A stretch of DNA of 64,000 nt. It comes from Rhodanobacter sp. C03. GTDB lineage: Bacteria > Pseudomonadota > Gammaproteobacteria > Xanthomonadales > Rhodanobacteraceae. The stretch is taken from positions 868,001 through 932,000 of the forward strand of contig NZ_MUNT01000001.1 in assembly GCF_002001175.1 (NCBI RefSeq), read 5' to 3'. Under the pieces are notes generated by a model, which was given only the letters and a program-made list of their open reading frames with translations, was not told the DNA's origin and made no database searches. The position numbers and the translations under genes are program-made. Below, piece after piece: positions 1 to 8,415 of the stretch (position 1 is its first letter; the number at the start of each line of letters is the position of its first letter).

Positions 1-881
1 GTATCTTCGGCCAGCACGGCTACTGCCGGCGCGATCACCGTGTTGCCCAGCAGCTGGCCGGGTTCCGGTTTCAACTGCAGCACCTTCACCACGCCCTTGA
101 CCGCCAGGGTGTCGTTGGTGTCGATATGCGCCAGGGTGCCATCGGGCCACGGGCAATGCGCCAGCACGGCAACCAGTGCCTCGCCGTAGTGCTGGTCGAT
201 CGCATATTGCATCTGCCCGGTGACGATGGCGCGTGCGTCGACGTCGCCGGCCGGTTTGCCGATCAACCGGTATTGGTCGGGTGTCTTCACCGCGGGCGGA
301 TTGTTCGGCAGCGCGATCTTGCTGGCGTCCTCGGCGAGACTGGCGTAGCTGAAGCGGCGACCATCCGGCGCGATCACCGTGCCGGCATCGCAGCGCAGCT
401 TGTCGGCTGGCACGCCGAGGCGGTGTGCGGCAGCCTGCAGCAGCAGCCAGCGCGCCAGTGCGCCTACCTGGCGCAGATCATTCCAGGCAGCCGGGATCGA
501 ACCGCCGACGCCACCGACCTGGTGTCCGTAAGTCCAGCGCGGCTGGCCGTTGTTGTCGCTCACGCCGAGGCCGAGCGCCACCACGCTGACGGTGTTCCAG
601 TCGGCATCGAGTTCGTCGGCGATGATCCGCGGCAGCGAGGTGGCCACGCCGGTGCCGGTGTCCGGGTCGCGTGCGCCGATCAGCACGTTGCCGTCGCTGT
701 CGATGCGCACGTACGCGCCGAGGTCGTAGAACGTGTCGCCGAGCATGGCCAGCGGCAGCGGCGCATCGGCGGCGCTGGCGGTGCGGATGCCGACCATCAG
801 CACGCCGGCGCCGCCGGCGAGCACCTGCAGGAAACGGCGACGCGAGAGTCGGATGCGGTCAGCCGGGATGTGGTCGTTCAT
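1..881 (-). CDS. Isoquinoline 1-oxidoreductase-type molybdopterin subunit (large subunit), N-terminal part
   Basis: This is the first 293 codons of a xanthine-oxidase-family molybdenum subunit; the rest lies beyond the left edge. The start is the ATG whose first base is 881, overlapping the stop of the upstream FeS subunit by four bases (ATGA), so the two are probably co-translated. The N-terminus has a twin-arginine signal: SRRRFLQ at residues 13-19 followed by a hydrophobic, Gly/Ala-rich stretch ending near TASAAD, so the folded cofactor-loaded complex is probably exported to the periplasm. The body (IDSDGNVLIGARDPDTGTG, then DELDADW and GGVGGS) matches the isoquinoline 1-oxidoreductase beta / aldehyde dehydrogenase large-subunit family. 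The family oxidises N-heterocycles or aldehydes by hydroxylation at the Mo centre; the substrate here cannot be told. The Mo-site glutamate region is outside the window. Confidence 0.85.
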   Translation of the reverse strand, partial: MNDHIPADRIRLSRRRFLQVLAGGAGVLMVGIRTASAADAPLPLAMLGDTFYDLGAYVRIDSDGNVLIGARDPDTGTGVATSLPRIIADELDADWNTVSVVALGLGVSDNNGQPRWTYGHQVGGVGGSIPAAWNDLRQVGALARWLLLQAAAHRLGVPADKLRCDAGTVIAPDGRRFSYASLAEDASKIALPNNPPAVKTPDQYRLIGKPAGDVDARAIVTGQMQYAIDQHYGEALVAVLAHCPWPDGTLAHIDTNDTLAVKGVVKVLQLKPEPGQLLGNTVIAPAVAVLAED

Positions 882-1414
882 GCCTGACCCGCCTTGCCGG
901 CGGCGACACGTTTGATCGCGCGGCGCACACGGGTCTGGCAGCCGCAGCGGCACAGGTTCGGCAACTGGTCGATATCGTCATCGCTGGGATTCGGCTTGCG
1001 CCTGAGCAGGTCGACAGCGGCGATCAGCCAGCCGGGCGTGCAGTAGCCGCAACCGATCGCATCTTCGTCGATGAAGGCCTGCTGCACCGGATGCAGGCTG
1101 CCGTCGTTGGCGGCCAGGCCCTCCACCGTGGTGACCGACTTGCCGGCCAGCTTGGCCATCGGCTGGGCGACCGCCGAGACCGCCTTGCCGTTCAGCAGCA
1201 CCAGGTCGGCGCCGGTTTCGCCGCGCATGCCGGCGTATTTGGTGCCGGTCAGCCGCAGCACGTCGCGCAGGTACCACAGCAAGGGCATCTGTGGATCGCC
1301 GGTGTGGCGATAGCGCTCGGCGTTGATCTCAAGATCGATGCCATCGCGCGCCTTCTCGGGCACGATGGCATTCTCCGAAGTGACCGGCACGGCCTGGGCT
1401 TGCACTGGCGCCAT
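878..1414 (-). CDS. Isoquinoline 1-oxidoreductase-type small subunit, degenerate: one [2Fe-2S] site only
   Basis: Small iron-sulfur subunit partner of the molybdenum subunit that follows it with a four-base overlap. I chose the ATG at 1414 (178 aa) because AGGAGAGG lies just upstream; an in-frame TTG at 1429 would overlap that site. The fold is clear: LLWYLRDVLRLTGTKY near residues 45-60, GKAVSAV near 76-82, and the C-terminal cluster CGYC (122, 125) with CRCGC (155, 157, 159). In the family, KYGCG-x3-CGAC plus a later RSC bind the N-terminal plant-ferredoxin-type cluster. Here the same ungapped positions are G62, T67, D70 and V82, so all four ligands are gone. The C-terminal cluster next to the Mo site is kept. 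It may use a different electron exit, or the N-terminal domain is only structural. A pseudogene is less likely, since the frame is intact. Confidence 0.85.
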   Translation of the reverse strand: MAPVQAQAVPVTSENAIVPEKARDGIDLEINAERYRHTGDPQMPLLWYLRDVLRLTGTKYAGMRGETGADLVLLNGKAVSAVAQPMAKLAGKSVTTVEGLAANDGSLHPVQQAFIDEDAIGCGYCTPGWLIAAVDLLRRKPNPSDDDIDQLPNLCRCGCQTRVRRAIKRVAAGKAGQA

Positions 1415-1465
1415 CCATCCTCTCCTCAAGTTCTATCCGCACATTGTGGCATTGCTGCCGGTGCC

Positions 1466-2791
1466 TTAGGTGCGTGCACGACTGAACAGGCGGCGCCAGA
1501 CCAGATACACCGGCACGCCGGCGGCCATGATCAGCGTAACGATGCCGGCGTTGCGCGGGTTGTTGTGTGCTGTCACCACCACCACCCACGCTACGGTGAC
1601 AATGAACAGCAGCGGCAGCCATGGATAGCCGGGGACCTTGAAACTGGCGGTGCTGTCGTCGCGGCGGCGATACCAGAACAGGGTGGAGACAGCGACCGCA
1701 CAGGCCAACCAGTCGCCGAACGTGGCGTAATCCAGCAATTGACCGTAATCGACCGACAGCGCCAGCACGATCGCCCAGCCGGCCAGCAACAGCAGCGCGG
1801 TGTTCGGCGTGCGATAGCGCGGGTGCAGCTGCGCCACCACACGGAAGAACAGCCCGTCCTCGCCCATCACCTGCAGCACGCGCGCGCCAGCGACCAGGGT
1901 GATGTTGCAGAAGCCCAACGTGGAAATCGCCACGCCGAGCGCGATCAGTTTGGCGCCAAGCGGGCCGAACACCTGCTGCATCACGTCCGCCGCCGGGGCA
2001 TGGCTGGCGGCGAGGCCGGCATGGCCAAGCACGGTCAGGTACGCCACGTTCACCAGCACGTAGGCGACGATCACCAGCAGCATGCCGAGCGTCAGTGCGC
2101 GTGGCAGCGTGCGTTGCGGATCGCGCACCTCACCGGCCAGGTTGTTGAGATAGGTGAAGCCGGAATACGCGAACAGCACCGGCAACGCCGCACCGATGAA
2201 GCCGACGCCGCTGCGAGTCGGATCGACCGCCAGTATCTGGCCGTGGCCGGCACCGGCGAGGAACAGCCCGCATATCACCAGCACTGCCACTGCCAGCAAT
2301 TTGAGCAGGGCGAACAGGTTCTGGATCTGTGCGCCGAGGCGGATGCCGAACAGGTTGATGCCGCTGACGAAGACCAGTGCGCCGACCGTCAGCGGCAGTG
2401 TCATCGACGGTGGCAGGCCGAACACGGCCGCTGCATAGCTGGCGAAGATCGTCGCCACCGCTGCAGTGGAACCGGAATAGATCACCAGCAGCATGGTCCA
2501 GCCGAACAGGAAGCCGGCCAGTGGCCCGAAGGCTTCGCGCAGGTAGACATAACTGCCGCCGGCATGGGGCCGTCGTGCGCCGAGCTCGGCGTAGCACAGC
2601 GCACCGATCAGGGTGAGTACGCCGGCACCGGCCCAGATCAGCAGCAACGCCAGCCCCGACTCGGTCCTCTGCGCGGCAATGCCGGGGTTGAGAAAGATGC
2701 CGCCGCCGATGATCCCGCCAACCACGATCAGGGCGGCGTCCCACGGGCGCAGGCTGCGCAGGTAGGTTCGGGAAGTGGTCGGTTCGCTCAT
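1466..2791 (-). CDS. APC-superfamily amino-acid permease
   Basis: Inner-membrane amino-acid/polyamine/organocation transporter of 441 aa with about twelve hydrophobic segments. The first segment holds the family's signature glycine-rich loop (VVGGIIGGGIFLNPG, residues about 23-37), which forms the substrate site in APC transporters, and the second is followed by YAELGARRPHAGGSYVY, also typical. The resemblance is to the LAT/YfnA-like permeases; substrate is not predictable from sequence alone. The ATG at 2791 has no strong ribosome-binding site. The gene ends 51 bases before the start of the oxidoreductase small subunit on the same strand, so read-through is possible, but a functional link is only inferred. 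Confidence 0.88.
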   Translation of the reverse strand: MSEPTTSRTYLRSLRPWDAALIVVGGIIGGGIFLNPGIAAQRTESGLALLLIWAGAGVLTLIGALCYAELGARRPHAGGSYVYLREAFGPLAGFLFGWTMLLVIYSGSTAAVATIFASYAAAVFGLPPSMTLPLTVGALVFVSGINLFGIRLGAQIQNLFALLKLLAVAVLVICGLFLAGAGHGQILAVDPTRSGVGFIGAALPVLFAYSGFTYLNNLAGEVRDPQRTLPRALTLGMLLVIVAYVLVNVAYLTVLGHAGLAASHAPAADVMQQVFGPLGAKLIALGVAISTLGFCNITLVAGARVLQVMGEDGLFFRVVAQLHPRYRTPNTALLLLAGWAIVLALSVDYGQLLDYATFGDWLACAVAVSTLFWYRRRDDSTASFKVPGYPWLPLLFIVTVAWVVVVTAHNNPRNAGIVTLIMAAGVPVYLVWRRLFSRART

Positions 2792-3228
2792 GAGGTCGAT
2801 CGCGAGGACAGGCCCGACAGCATGGCGGTCGATGATGGGTCCGGCAAGCCGGTGTACCGTCGGGCATTACCAGAAATTCTGGCGCGATGCGGCTCCCTCG
2901 CGCCTCGCAAGTTGCCATCGCGTGGGGTTGTCCGATCACTTGAACGGGGCATGATGCGTTTCATCGAATCGTGGTGATATCCCCAGCCACAGCGACGCGG
3001 TCCGCCTGAAGCACGCCGCATGTGGATCTCGCAAACTGCATGGCGCATTTACCACTGCGAAAGTGTCATGCCTTAGAAAGTATTTGCGATTCCAGTGAAT
3101 CCTCCGCTGATTGATTCGCATATTTTTACGTTACTTGCGGATGTGTTGGTGAATTGGCAAGAATGCGCGCTCTCGCGTGCATGGGGCTGCGGGGGACAAA
3201 TAAGCAAATAACACCAGACAGGGAAGCT
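2792..3228. other. Divergent intergenic region, no gene seen
   Basis: The 437 bases separate the minus-strand permease from the plus-strand outer-membrane protein and should contain both promoters. The last ~170 bases (about 3060-3230) are noticeably richer in A/T than the surroundings, as expected ahead of the outer-membrane gene, but no -35/-10 pair stands out. Open frames here lack coding character. Confidence 0.5.
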
Positions 3229-3810
3229 ATGAATAAGCGATTTCATCTAACCGCCATTGCCGTCGCGCTGGCTGCAGTTTCTACCACTTCATTTGCCACT
3301 GATCCGGGTGCATTTTTCATCAACGGGAATCTGGGCCAGTCGCATTACAACGACAATGGTTTCAGTGACCGTACGGATGTCAGCGTCGCGGTGCGTGGCG
3401 GGTACAGCTGGCAGAGCGATGTGGTCGATTTCGGCGTCGAAACCGGCTATGTCGATCTGGGCAAGGCGCATGGCACGGTGACTGACGGAGCCATCAGTGC
3501 GAATTACAGTGCGCAGGGCAAGGGTCCGCTCCTGGGCATCAACCTCAAGTACAAATTTGTGAACAAGTGGTTTGTCTCCGGTCGCCTGGGGTATTTCCGC
3601 TCCACACTGGTGGAAAACATCAGTGGATTTGGTTCGCAGAGCTACAGTGGCAATGGCGGTTACGCTGGCGTCGGCGTCGGTTACGACATCACGCCACACT
3701 TCAGCCTGGGTGCGAGCTACGACAATTACCGTGGCCGGGTGAAGTACGCTGGTTCGAGCTACGCCGACAATATCGGTGTGGTTTCGGGTTTTGCCGAATA
3801 TCGCTTCTGA
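3229..3810 (+). CDS. Small outer-membrane beta-barrel protein
   Basis: A 193-aa secreted protein with a classical signal peptide (MNKRFHLTAIAVALAAVSTT, cleavage after SFA, residue 23). The mature part consists of alternating amphipathic strands rich in Gly, Tyr and Asn (VAVRGGYSW, VDFGVETGYVDLG, FVSGRLGYF, YAGVGVGYDI, FSLGASYDNY) and ends in AEYRF, a C-terminal phenylalanine as used for BAM recognition. This fits the OmpA-like/outer-membrane beta-barrel domain family with about eight strands. The ATG at 3229 was chosen because GGGAAG precedes it and it begins the signal peptide; longer in-frame starts would bury it. It has its own strong terminator and is probably monocistronic. The specific role is unknown. 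Confidence 0.85.
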   Translation: MNKRFHLTAIAVALAAVSTTSFATDPGAFFINGNLGQSHYNDNGFSDRTDVSVAVRGGYSWQSDVVDFGVETGYVDLGKAHGTVTDGAISANYSAQGKGPLLGINLKYKFVNKWFVSGRLGYFRSTLVENISGFGSQSYSGNGGYAGVGVGYDITPHFSLGASYDNYRGRVKYAGSSYADNIGVVSGFAEYRF

Positions 3811-3839
3811 GCTTCGATCGCTTCTGCCAGGAGAGCAGC

Positions 3840-3869
3840 AACGGCCGCCTGTGCGGCCGTTGTTTTTTT
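3840..3869 (+). terminator. Rho-independent terminator of the outer-membrane protein gene
   Basis: Perfect 9-bp stem AACGGCCGC (3840-3848) / GCGGCCGTT (3853-3861), four-base loop CTGT, followed by seven T residues at 3863-3869. It lies 30 bases after the stop codon. Confidence 0.93.
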
Positions 3870-3895
3870 GAGGCTGGGCCTGGTTGCGGCACAAT
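3868..3895 (+). promoter_or_regulatory. Possible sigma70 promoter of the fumarase gene
   Basis: TTGAGG at 3868-3873 and CACAAT at 3890-3895 are 16 bases apart, each matching four of six consensus bases. The -35 box would overlap the T-tract of the preceding terminator. This is the best pair in the 79-base gap, but it is weak. Confidence 0.3.
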
Positions 3896-3948
3896 AGACA
3901 GGTTGCGCTGCGGATTCCCGCTTGTGGCGCCCTCATTGAAGTTCCCGC

Positions 3949-5463
3949 ATGACCATCATCAAGCAAGACGATCTGATCCAGTCCGTCGCCGACGCACTGC
4001 AGTACATCAGCTATTACCACCCGGTCGACTACATCAAGGGCCTCGCCGCCGCCTATGAGCGCGAGGAGAGCCCCGCCGCCAGGGATGCGATGGCGCAGAT
4101 CCTGATCAATTCACGCATGGCCGCCGAGGGCCATCGCCCGCTATGCCAGGACACCGGCATCGTCACCGTGTTCCTCAAGGTCGGCATGAACGTGCAGTGG
4201 GACGCCACGTTGTCGCTGGACGAGATGATCAACGAGGGCGTGCGTCGCGCCTACAACGATCCGGACAACAAGTTGCGCGCCAGCATCCTGGCCGACCCGG
4301 CCGGCAAGCGCATCAACACCAAGGACAACACGCCGGCGATCATCAACGTGTCGATCGTGCCGGGCGACAAGCTCGACGTGATCGTGGCGGCGAAGGGTGG
4401 CGGCTCCGAGGCGAAATCGAAATTCGTGATGCTCAACCCGTCCGACTCGATCGTCGACTGGGTGCTGAAGACCGTGCCGACGATGGGTGCCGGCTGGTGC
4501 CCGCCGGGCATGCTCGGCCTCGGCATCGGTGGCACCGCCGAGAAGGCGATGCTGCTGGCGAAGGAGGCGCTGATGGAGCCGATCGACATCCAGGAACTGA
4601 TCGCACGCGGCCCGAGCAATCGCGCCGAGGAACTGCGCATCGAGCTGTACGAGAAGGTCAACGCGCTCGGCATCGGTGCGCAGGGCCTGGGTGGCCTCAC
4701 CACCGTGCTCGACATCAAGATCAAGGATTACCCGACCCACGCGGCGAACCTGCCAGTGGCACTGATCCCGAATTGCGCCGCGACCCGCCATGCGCACTTC
4801 ACGCTGGACGGTTCCGGCCCGGTGATGCTCGATCCGCCATCGCTGGAAGACTGGCCGAAGCTGACCTACGACAGCTCGAAGGGGCGCCGGGTGAACCTCG
4901 ACACCGTGACGCGCGAGGAAGTGGCGAGCTGGAAGCCGGGTGAAGTGCTGTTGCTCAACGGCAAGCTGCTGACCGGTCGCGACGCCGCGCACAAGCGCAT
5001 GGTCGAGATGTTGAACAAGGGCGAGCCGCTGCCGGTGGATTTCAAGGGCCGCTTCATCTATTACGTCGGCCCGGTCGACGCGGTGCGCGACGAAGTGGTG
5101 GGCCCAGCCGGCCCCACCACCGCCACGCGCATGGACAAGTTCACCGAGCAGGTGCTGGCGCAGACCGGCCTGCTCGGCATGGTCGGCAAGGCCGAGCGTG
5201 GTCCGGCAGCGATCGAGGCGATCAAGAAGCACCAGTCGGTGTATCTGATGGCGGTCGGTGGCGCGGCGTATCTGGTGTCCAAGGCGATCAAGGCTTCGCG
5301 CGTGGTCGGCTTTGCCGATCTCGGCATGGAGGCGATCTACGAGTTCACTGTGCAGGACATGCCGGTGACGGTGGCGGTGGATTCCGCCGGTACCTCGGTG
5401 CATCAGACCGGGCCGAAGGAATGGCAGGCGCGGATCGGCAAGATTCCCGTGGTCGTGGCGTAA
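3949..5463 (+). CDS. fumA: Fumarate hydratase, class I (iron-sulfur, single chain)
   Basis: Interconverts fumarate and L-malate in the TCA cycle, in the cytoplasm. The 504-aa length and the fused alpha/beta layout match the oxygen-labile class I enzymes (FumA/FumB type), not the three-helix class II FumC. The three [4Fe-4S] ligands are visible with family spacing: C66 in CQDTG, C184 in GWCPPG and C276 in NCAATRH. The C-terminal beta-like domain contains GPTTATRMDKF and ends PVVVA. The ATG at 3949 is the natural start; the preceding 79 bases hold only a terminator and a weak promoter candidate. It appears monocistronic, followed by a repeat-bearing intergenic region. Confidence 0.95.
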   Translation: MTIIKQDDLIQSVADALQYISYYHPVDYIKGLAAAYEREESPAARDAMAQILINSRMAAEGHRPLCQDTGIVTVFLKVGMNVQWDATLSLDEMINEGVRRAYNDPDNKLRASILADPAGKRINTKDNTPAIINVSIVPGDKLDVIVAAKGGGSEAKSKFVMLNPSDSIVDWVLKTVPTMGAGWCPPGMLGLGIGGTAEKAMLLAKEALMEPIDIQELIARGPSNRAEELRIELYEKVNALGIGAQGLGGLTTVLDIKIKDYPTHAANLPVALIPNCAATRHAHFTLDGSGPVMLDPPSLEDWPKLTYDSSKGRRVNLDTVTREEVASWKPGEVLLLNGKLLTGRDAAHKRMVEMLNKGEPLPVDFKGRFIYYVGPVDAVRDEVVGPAGPTTATRMDKFTEQVLAQTGLLGMVGKAERGPAAIEAIKKHQSVYLMAVGGAAYLVSKAIKASRVVGFADLGMEAIYEFTVQDMPVTVAVDSAGTSVHQTGPKEWQARIGKIPVVVA

Positions 5464-5777
5464 CACCAACTGTCTTCCTCTCCCTTTGGCGACCATAGGA
5501 AGTCCCCTTTTCGGGAGGAGCGGATCGAGGTGAGGGGCAGGTGCTCGCGAGAGCCTTCACCTGGCCCGTCATCCCAGCGAGCGCTGGGATCCAGCGACTG
5601 CACGTCTGGCGGAAAGAAGTCACTGGATCCCGGCTTGCGTCGGGATGACGGTTCTTCGGGCCATACGCCCTCGCATTTAGCCATCCAAACGCCTGAAACC
5701 TCCAAGCGGTTGCATTCCGCCTGCTGCGGCGCAACACTGGCCAGATTGTCTTTCCCCAACCACCGCTGAAGGTACCT
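5464..5777. other. Intergenic region carrying repeat elements
   Basis: The 314 bases between fumarase and lysAC hold no gene. The first third (CTCTCCCTTTGG through CGGGAGGAGCGG) resembles the pyrimidine/purine-rich intergenic repeats of this lineage, the middle holds the inverted repeat listed at 5567-5650, and the last ~125 bases should carry the lysAC promoter, which I could not fix. Confidence 0.5.
5567..5650. repeat. Long inverted repeat of the CGTCATCCC...GGGATCCAG family
   Basis: Two 33-base arms, 5567-5599 and 5618-5650, are inverted copies of each other with a few mismatches (CGTCATCCCAGCGAGC against CGTCATCCCGACGCAA, then both GGGATCCAGYGACT), separated by 18 bases. Each arm is itself a small imperfect hairpin. 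This architecture is that of the dispersed non-coding palindromic repeats common between genes of many proteobacteria. Confidence 0.8.
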
Positions 5778-8390
5778 GTGAACCCGCAAAGCCCCGCGTC
5801 GCTTCCTGCCGACGCCCCCTGGATCGTGATGAAGTTCGGTGGCACCAGTGTCGCCACGCTGCCACGCTGGCAGAACATCCGTGAGCTGGTCGCCAGTCGC
5901 CGCGCCGAGGGTGCGCGCGTGCTGGTGGTTGTTTCTGCGCTTACCGGCGTCACCGATGCGCTCAAACAAATGTGCGCACAAGGCGAGTCAGGCAAACGCA
6001 GCGAAGCGGCCAAGGCGATTGCGCAGCGTCACTACGACCTGCTCGATCATATGCAATTGGCGATGCCGGACACGCTCGGCGATCGGCTTGCCGATCTGGC
6101 CAGACTCGCCGACGAAGGTGTCGCCACGCTCGGCGAATTGGCCTGGCAGGCGCAGGTGCAGGCGCATGGCGAACTGATGTCCAGTGCGCTCGGTGCAGCA
6201 TTCCTCAGCCACAGTGGGTTGACCACGCAATGGCTGGATGCCCGCGACTGCCTCGCTGCGATCGCCCTGCCGAACCAGAACGAACGCACCCGGTTGTTGT
6301 CGTCGATGGTCGATTCGCGACCCGATCCGGTGCTGGCTGCGCGGCTGGCGACGTTGGGCGAGGTGTTCATCACCCAGGGCTTCATCGCCCGTGAGTCACA
6401 AGGTCGCACCGTACTGCTTGGACGTGGTGGTTCCGACACGTCCGCCTCCTACTTCGGCGCGTTGCTGAAGGCGCAGCGCGTGGAGATCTGGACTGACGTG
6501 GCCGGCATGTTCACCGCCAATCCACGTCAGGTGTCGGGCGCGCGCCTGCTGCAGCGACTGGATTACGAGGAGGCACAGGAAATCGCCTCCACCGGTGCCA
6601 AAGTGCTGCACCCGCGTTGCCTGTCGCCGTTGCGCGAGTCGCGTGTGCCGCTGCTGATCAAGGACACCAATCGACCCGAGCTCGACGGCACGGTGATCGG
6701 TCCCGAAGTGCGCGCGCATGCGCCCAGCGTCAAGGCGATCAGCGCGCGCAAGGGCATCACCCTGGTGTCGATGGAATCAGTCGGCATGTGGCAGCAGGTC
6801 GGTTTCCTCGCCGACGTGTTCACGCACTTCAAGCAGCACGGCCTGTCGGTGGACCTGATCGGCTCGGCCGAGACCAATGTCACGGTGTCGCTCGATCCCA
6901 CCGAGAACCTGCTCGACTCCGACGCGATCGCGGCACTGGCCAGCGATCTGGCCAAGGTGTGCCGGGTCAAGGTGATCGCGCCGTGTGCGGCGATCACCCT
7001 GGTCGGTCGCGGCATGCGCTCGTTGCTGCATACCCTGTCCGGCGTGCTGGCCGAGTTCGGCCAGTTGCGCGTGCACATGATTTCGCAGTCGTCGAACAAC
7101 TTGAACCTCACCTTCGTGGTGGACGAGGAAGTGGTCGATACGCTGCTGCCGCATTTGCACGACCTGCTGATCGGCGCCGGTGCACTGCGCACTGACGACA
7201 GTGAACTGTTCGGCCCCAGCTGGCAGGCGTTGTACGGCAGTGGCGAAGTGCCCGGCGCAGCGACGGCATGGTGGCGCGAGTCGCAAAGACAGCGTCTGCT
7301 CGAACTGGCTGCCGAGGCCACGCCGCGTTACGTCTATCACCTGCCGACGGTGCGCCAGCAGGCGCGCGAGCTGAACACGCTGAGCGCCGTCGATCGTCTG
7401 CACTACGCGGTGAAGGCGAACACCCATCCGGCGATCCTGCGCGCACTGGTCGCCGAAGGCTTCGCGTTCGAGTGCGTCTCGCCGGGCGAATTGAAGGCGG
7501 TCAGCGCGATCGTGCCGGAAGCCACGCCGCTGCTGTTCACGCCGAACTTCGCGCCGCGCGAGGATTACGTTTTCGCGCTCGGCACCCGCGCCACCGTGAC
7601 GCTGGATTCGTTGTACCCGATCGAGCACTGGGGCGAGTTGTTCCGCGGCAGGGAGATCGTGCTGCGGGTGGACCTGGGTCGTGGCCTCGGTCATCACGAA
7701 AAGGTGCGCACCGGCGGCAGCGGCAGCAAGTTCGGTCTGCCGCTGGATCAGCTTGCGATCTTCCTGCAGCAAGCCGAAACCCATGGCGTGATCGTACGCG
7801 GCCTGCATGCGCATCTGGGCTCGGGCGTGCTCGATGCCGGCCACTGGGGCGAGGTCTATGCGCAGCTGGCCAGCCTGGCGGAGCGCATTGGTAGCGTGAC
7901 GTTCCTGAATATCGGTGGCGGCCTCGGCGTGCCGTCGCATCCGGGCGAGGCGCGGCTGGATATCGCCGAACTCGATCGCGTGCTGCGTGAGGTCAAGGCG
8001 GCTTATCCGCAATATCAACTGTGGATGGAGCCGGGTCGTTACCTGGTCGCCGATGCCGGCGTGCTGCTGGCGCGGGTAACCCAGCAGAAGGGCAAGGGCG
8101 CGTTCCGCTATCTCGGCATCGATACCGGCATGAACAGCCTGATCCGCCCCGCGCTGTACGACGCCTGGCACGAGATCGTCAATCTCAGCCGGCTCGCTGA
8201 GCCAGCTACGGCGCTGTACCAAGTGGTCGGTCCGATCTGTGAGAGTGGCGACGTGCTCGGCACCGATCGCCGCCTGCCCGAGGCGCAGGAGGGCGATGTG
8301 ATGCTGATTGCGCAGGCGGGTGCTTACGGCAAGGTTATGTCCTCGCACTACAACCTGCGCGACGAAGCCGACGAGATCGTGATCGAATAG
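5778..8390 (+). CDS. lysAC: Bifunctional aspartate kinase / diaminopimelate decarboxylase
   Basis: Fusion of the first and last enzymes of the lysine branch. Residues ~1-460 are aspartate kinase, phosphorylating L-aspartate: KFGGTS begins at K19, GRGGSDTSA forms the substrate site, and ACT-type regulatory repeats follow (VGMWQQVGFLADVF, MISQSSNNLNLTFVV). Residues ~490-870 are PLP-dependent diaminopimelate decarboxylase, converting meso-DAP to lysine: the PLP lysine is K546 in YAVKAN, with HAHLGSG, NIGGGLG, EPGRYLVADAG and GPICESGD downstream. The GTG start at 5778 is preceded by GAAGG. Such lysA-lysC fusions are typical of Xanthomonadales and would let one protein be feedback-controlled by lysine. 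murL follows 25 bases downstream and is probably in the same transcript. Confidence 0.95.
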   Translation: MNPQSPASLPADAPWIVMKFGGTSVATLPRWQNIRELVASRRAEGARVLVVVSALTGVTDALKQMCAQGESGKRSEAAKAIAQRHYDLLDHMQLAMPDTLGDRLADLARLADEGVATLGELAWQAQVQAHGELMSSALGAAFLSHSGLTTQWLDARDCLAAIALPNQNERTRLLSSMVDSRPDPVLAARLATLGEVFITQGFIARESQGRTVLLGRGGSDTSASYFGALLKAQRVEIWTDVAGMFTANPRQVSGARLLQRLDYEEAQEIASTGAKVLHPRCLSPLRESRVPLLIKDTNRPELDGTVIGPEVRAHAPSVKAISARKGITLVSMESVGMWQQVGFLADVFTHFKQHGLSVDLIGSAETNVTVSLDPTENLLDSDAIAALASDLAKVCRVKVIAPCAAITLVGRGMRSLLHTLSGVLAEFGQLRVHMISQSSNNLNLTFVVDEEVVDTLLPHLHDLLIGAGALRTDDSELFGPSWQALYGSGEVPGAATAWWRESQRQRLLELAAEATPRYVYHLPTVRQQARELNTLSAVDRLHYAVKANTHPAILRALVAEGFAFECVSPGELKAVSAIVPEATPLLFTPNFAPREDYVFALGTRATVTLDSLYPIEHWGELFRGREIVLRVDLGRGLGHHEKVRTGGSGSKFGLPLDQLAIFLQQAETHGVIVRGLHAHLGSGVLDAGHWGEVYAQLASLAERIGSVTFLNIGGGLGVPSHPGEARLDIAELDRVLREVKAAYPQYQLWMEPGRYLVADAGVLLARVTQQKGKGAFRYLGIDTGMNSLIRPALYDAWHEIVNLSRLAEPATALYQVVGPICESGDVLGTDRRLPEAQEGDVMLIAQAGAYGKVMSSHYNLRDEADEIVIE

Positions 8391-8415
8391 GCGCCTGGCG
8401 CTGGAGAAAGTATTG

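Noticed and set aside
671-2977. Very long plus-strand open frame (768 codons) opposite the oxidoreductase subunit and permease
   Set aside because: It is antisense to two clear minus-strand genes; composition is Arg/Ala/His-rich without domain pattern, as expected for a high-GC shadow frame.
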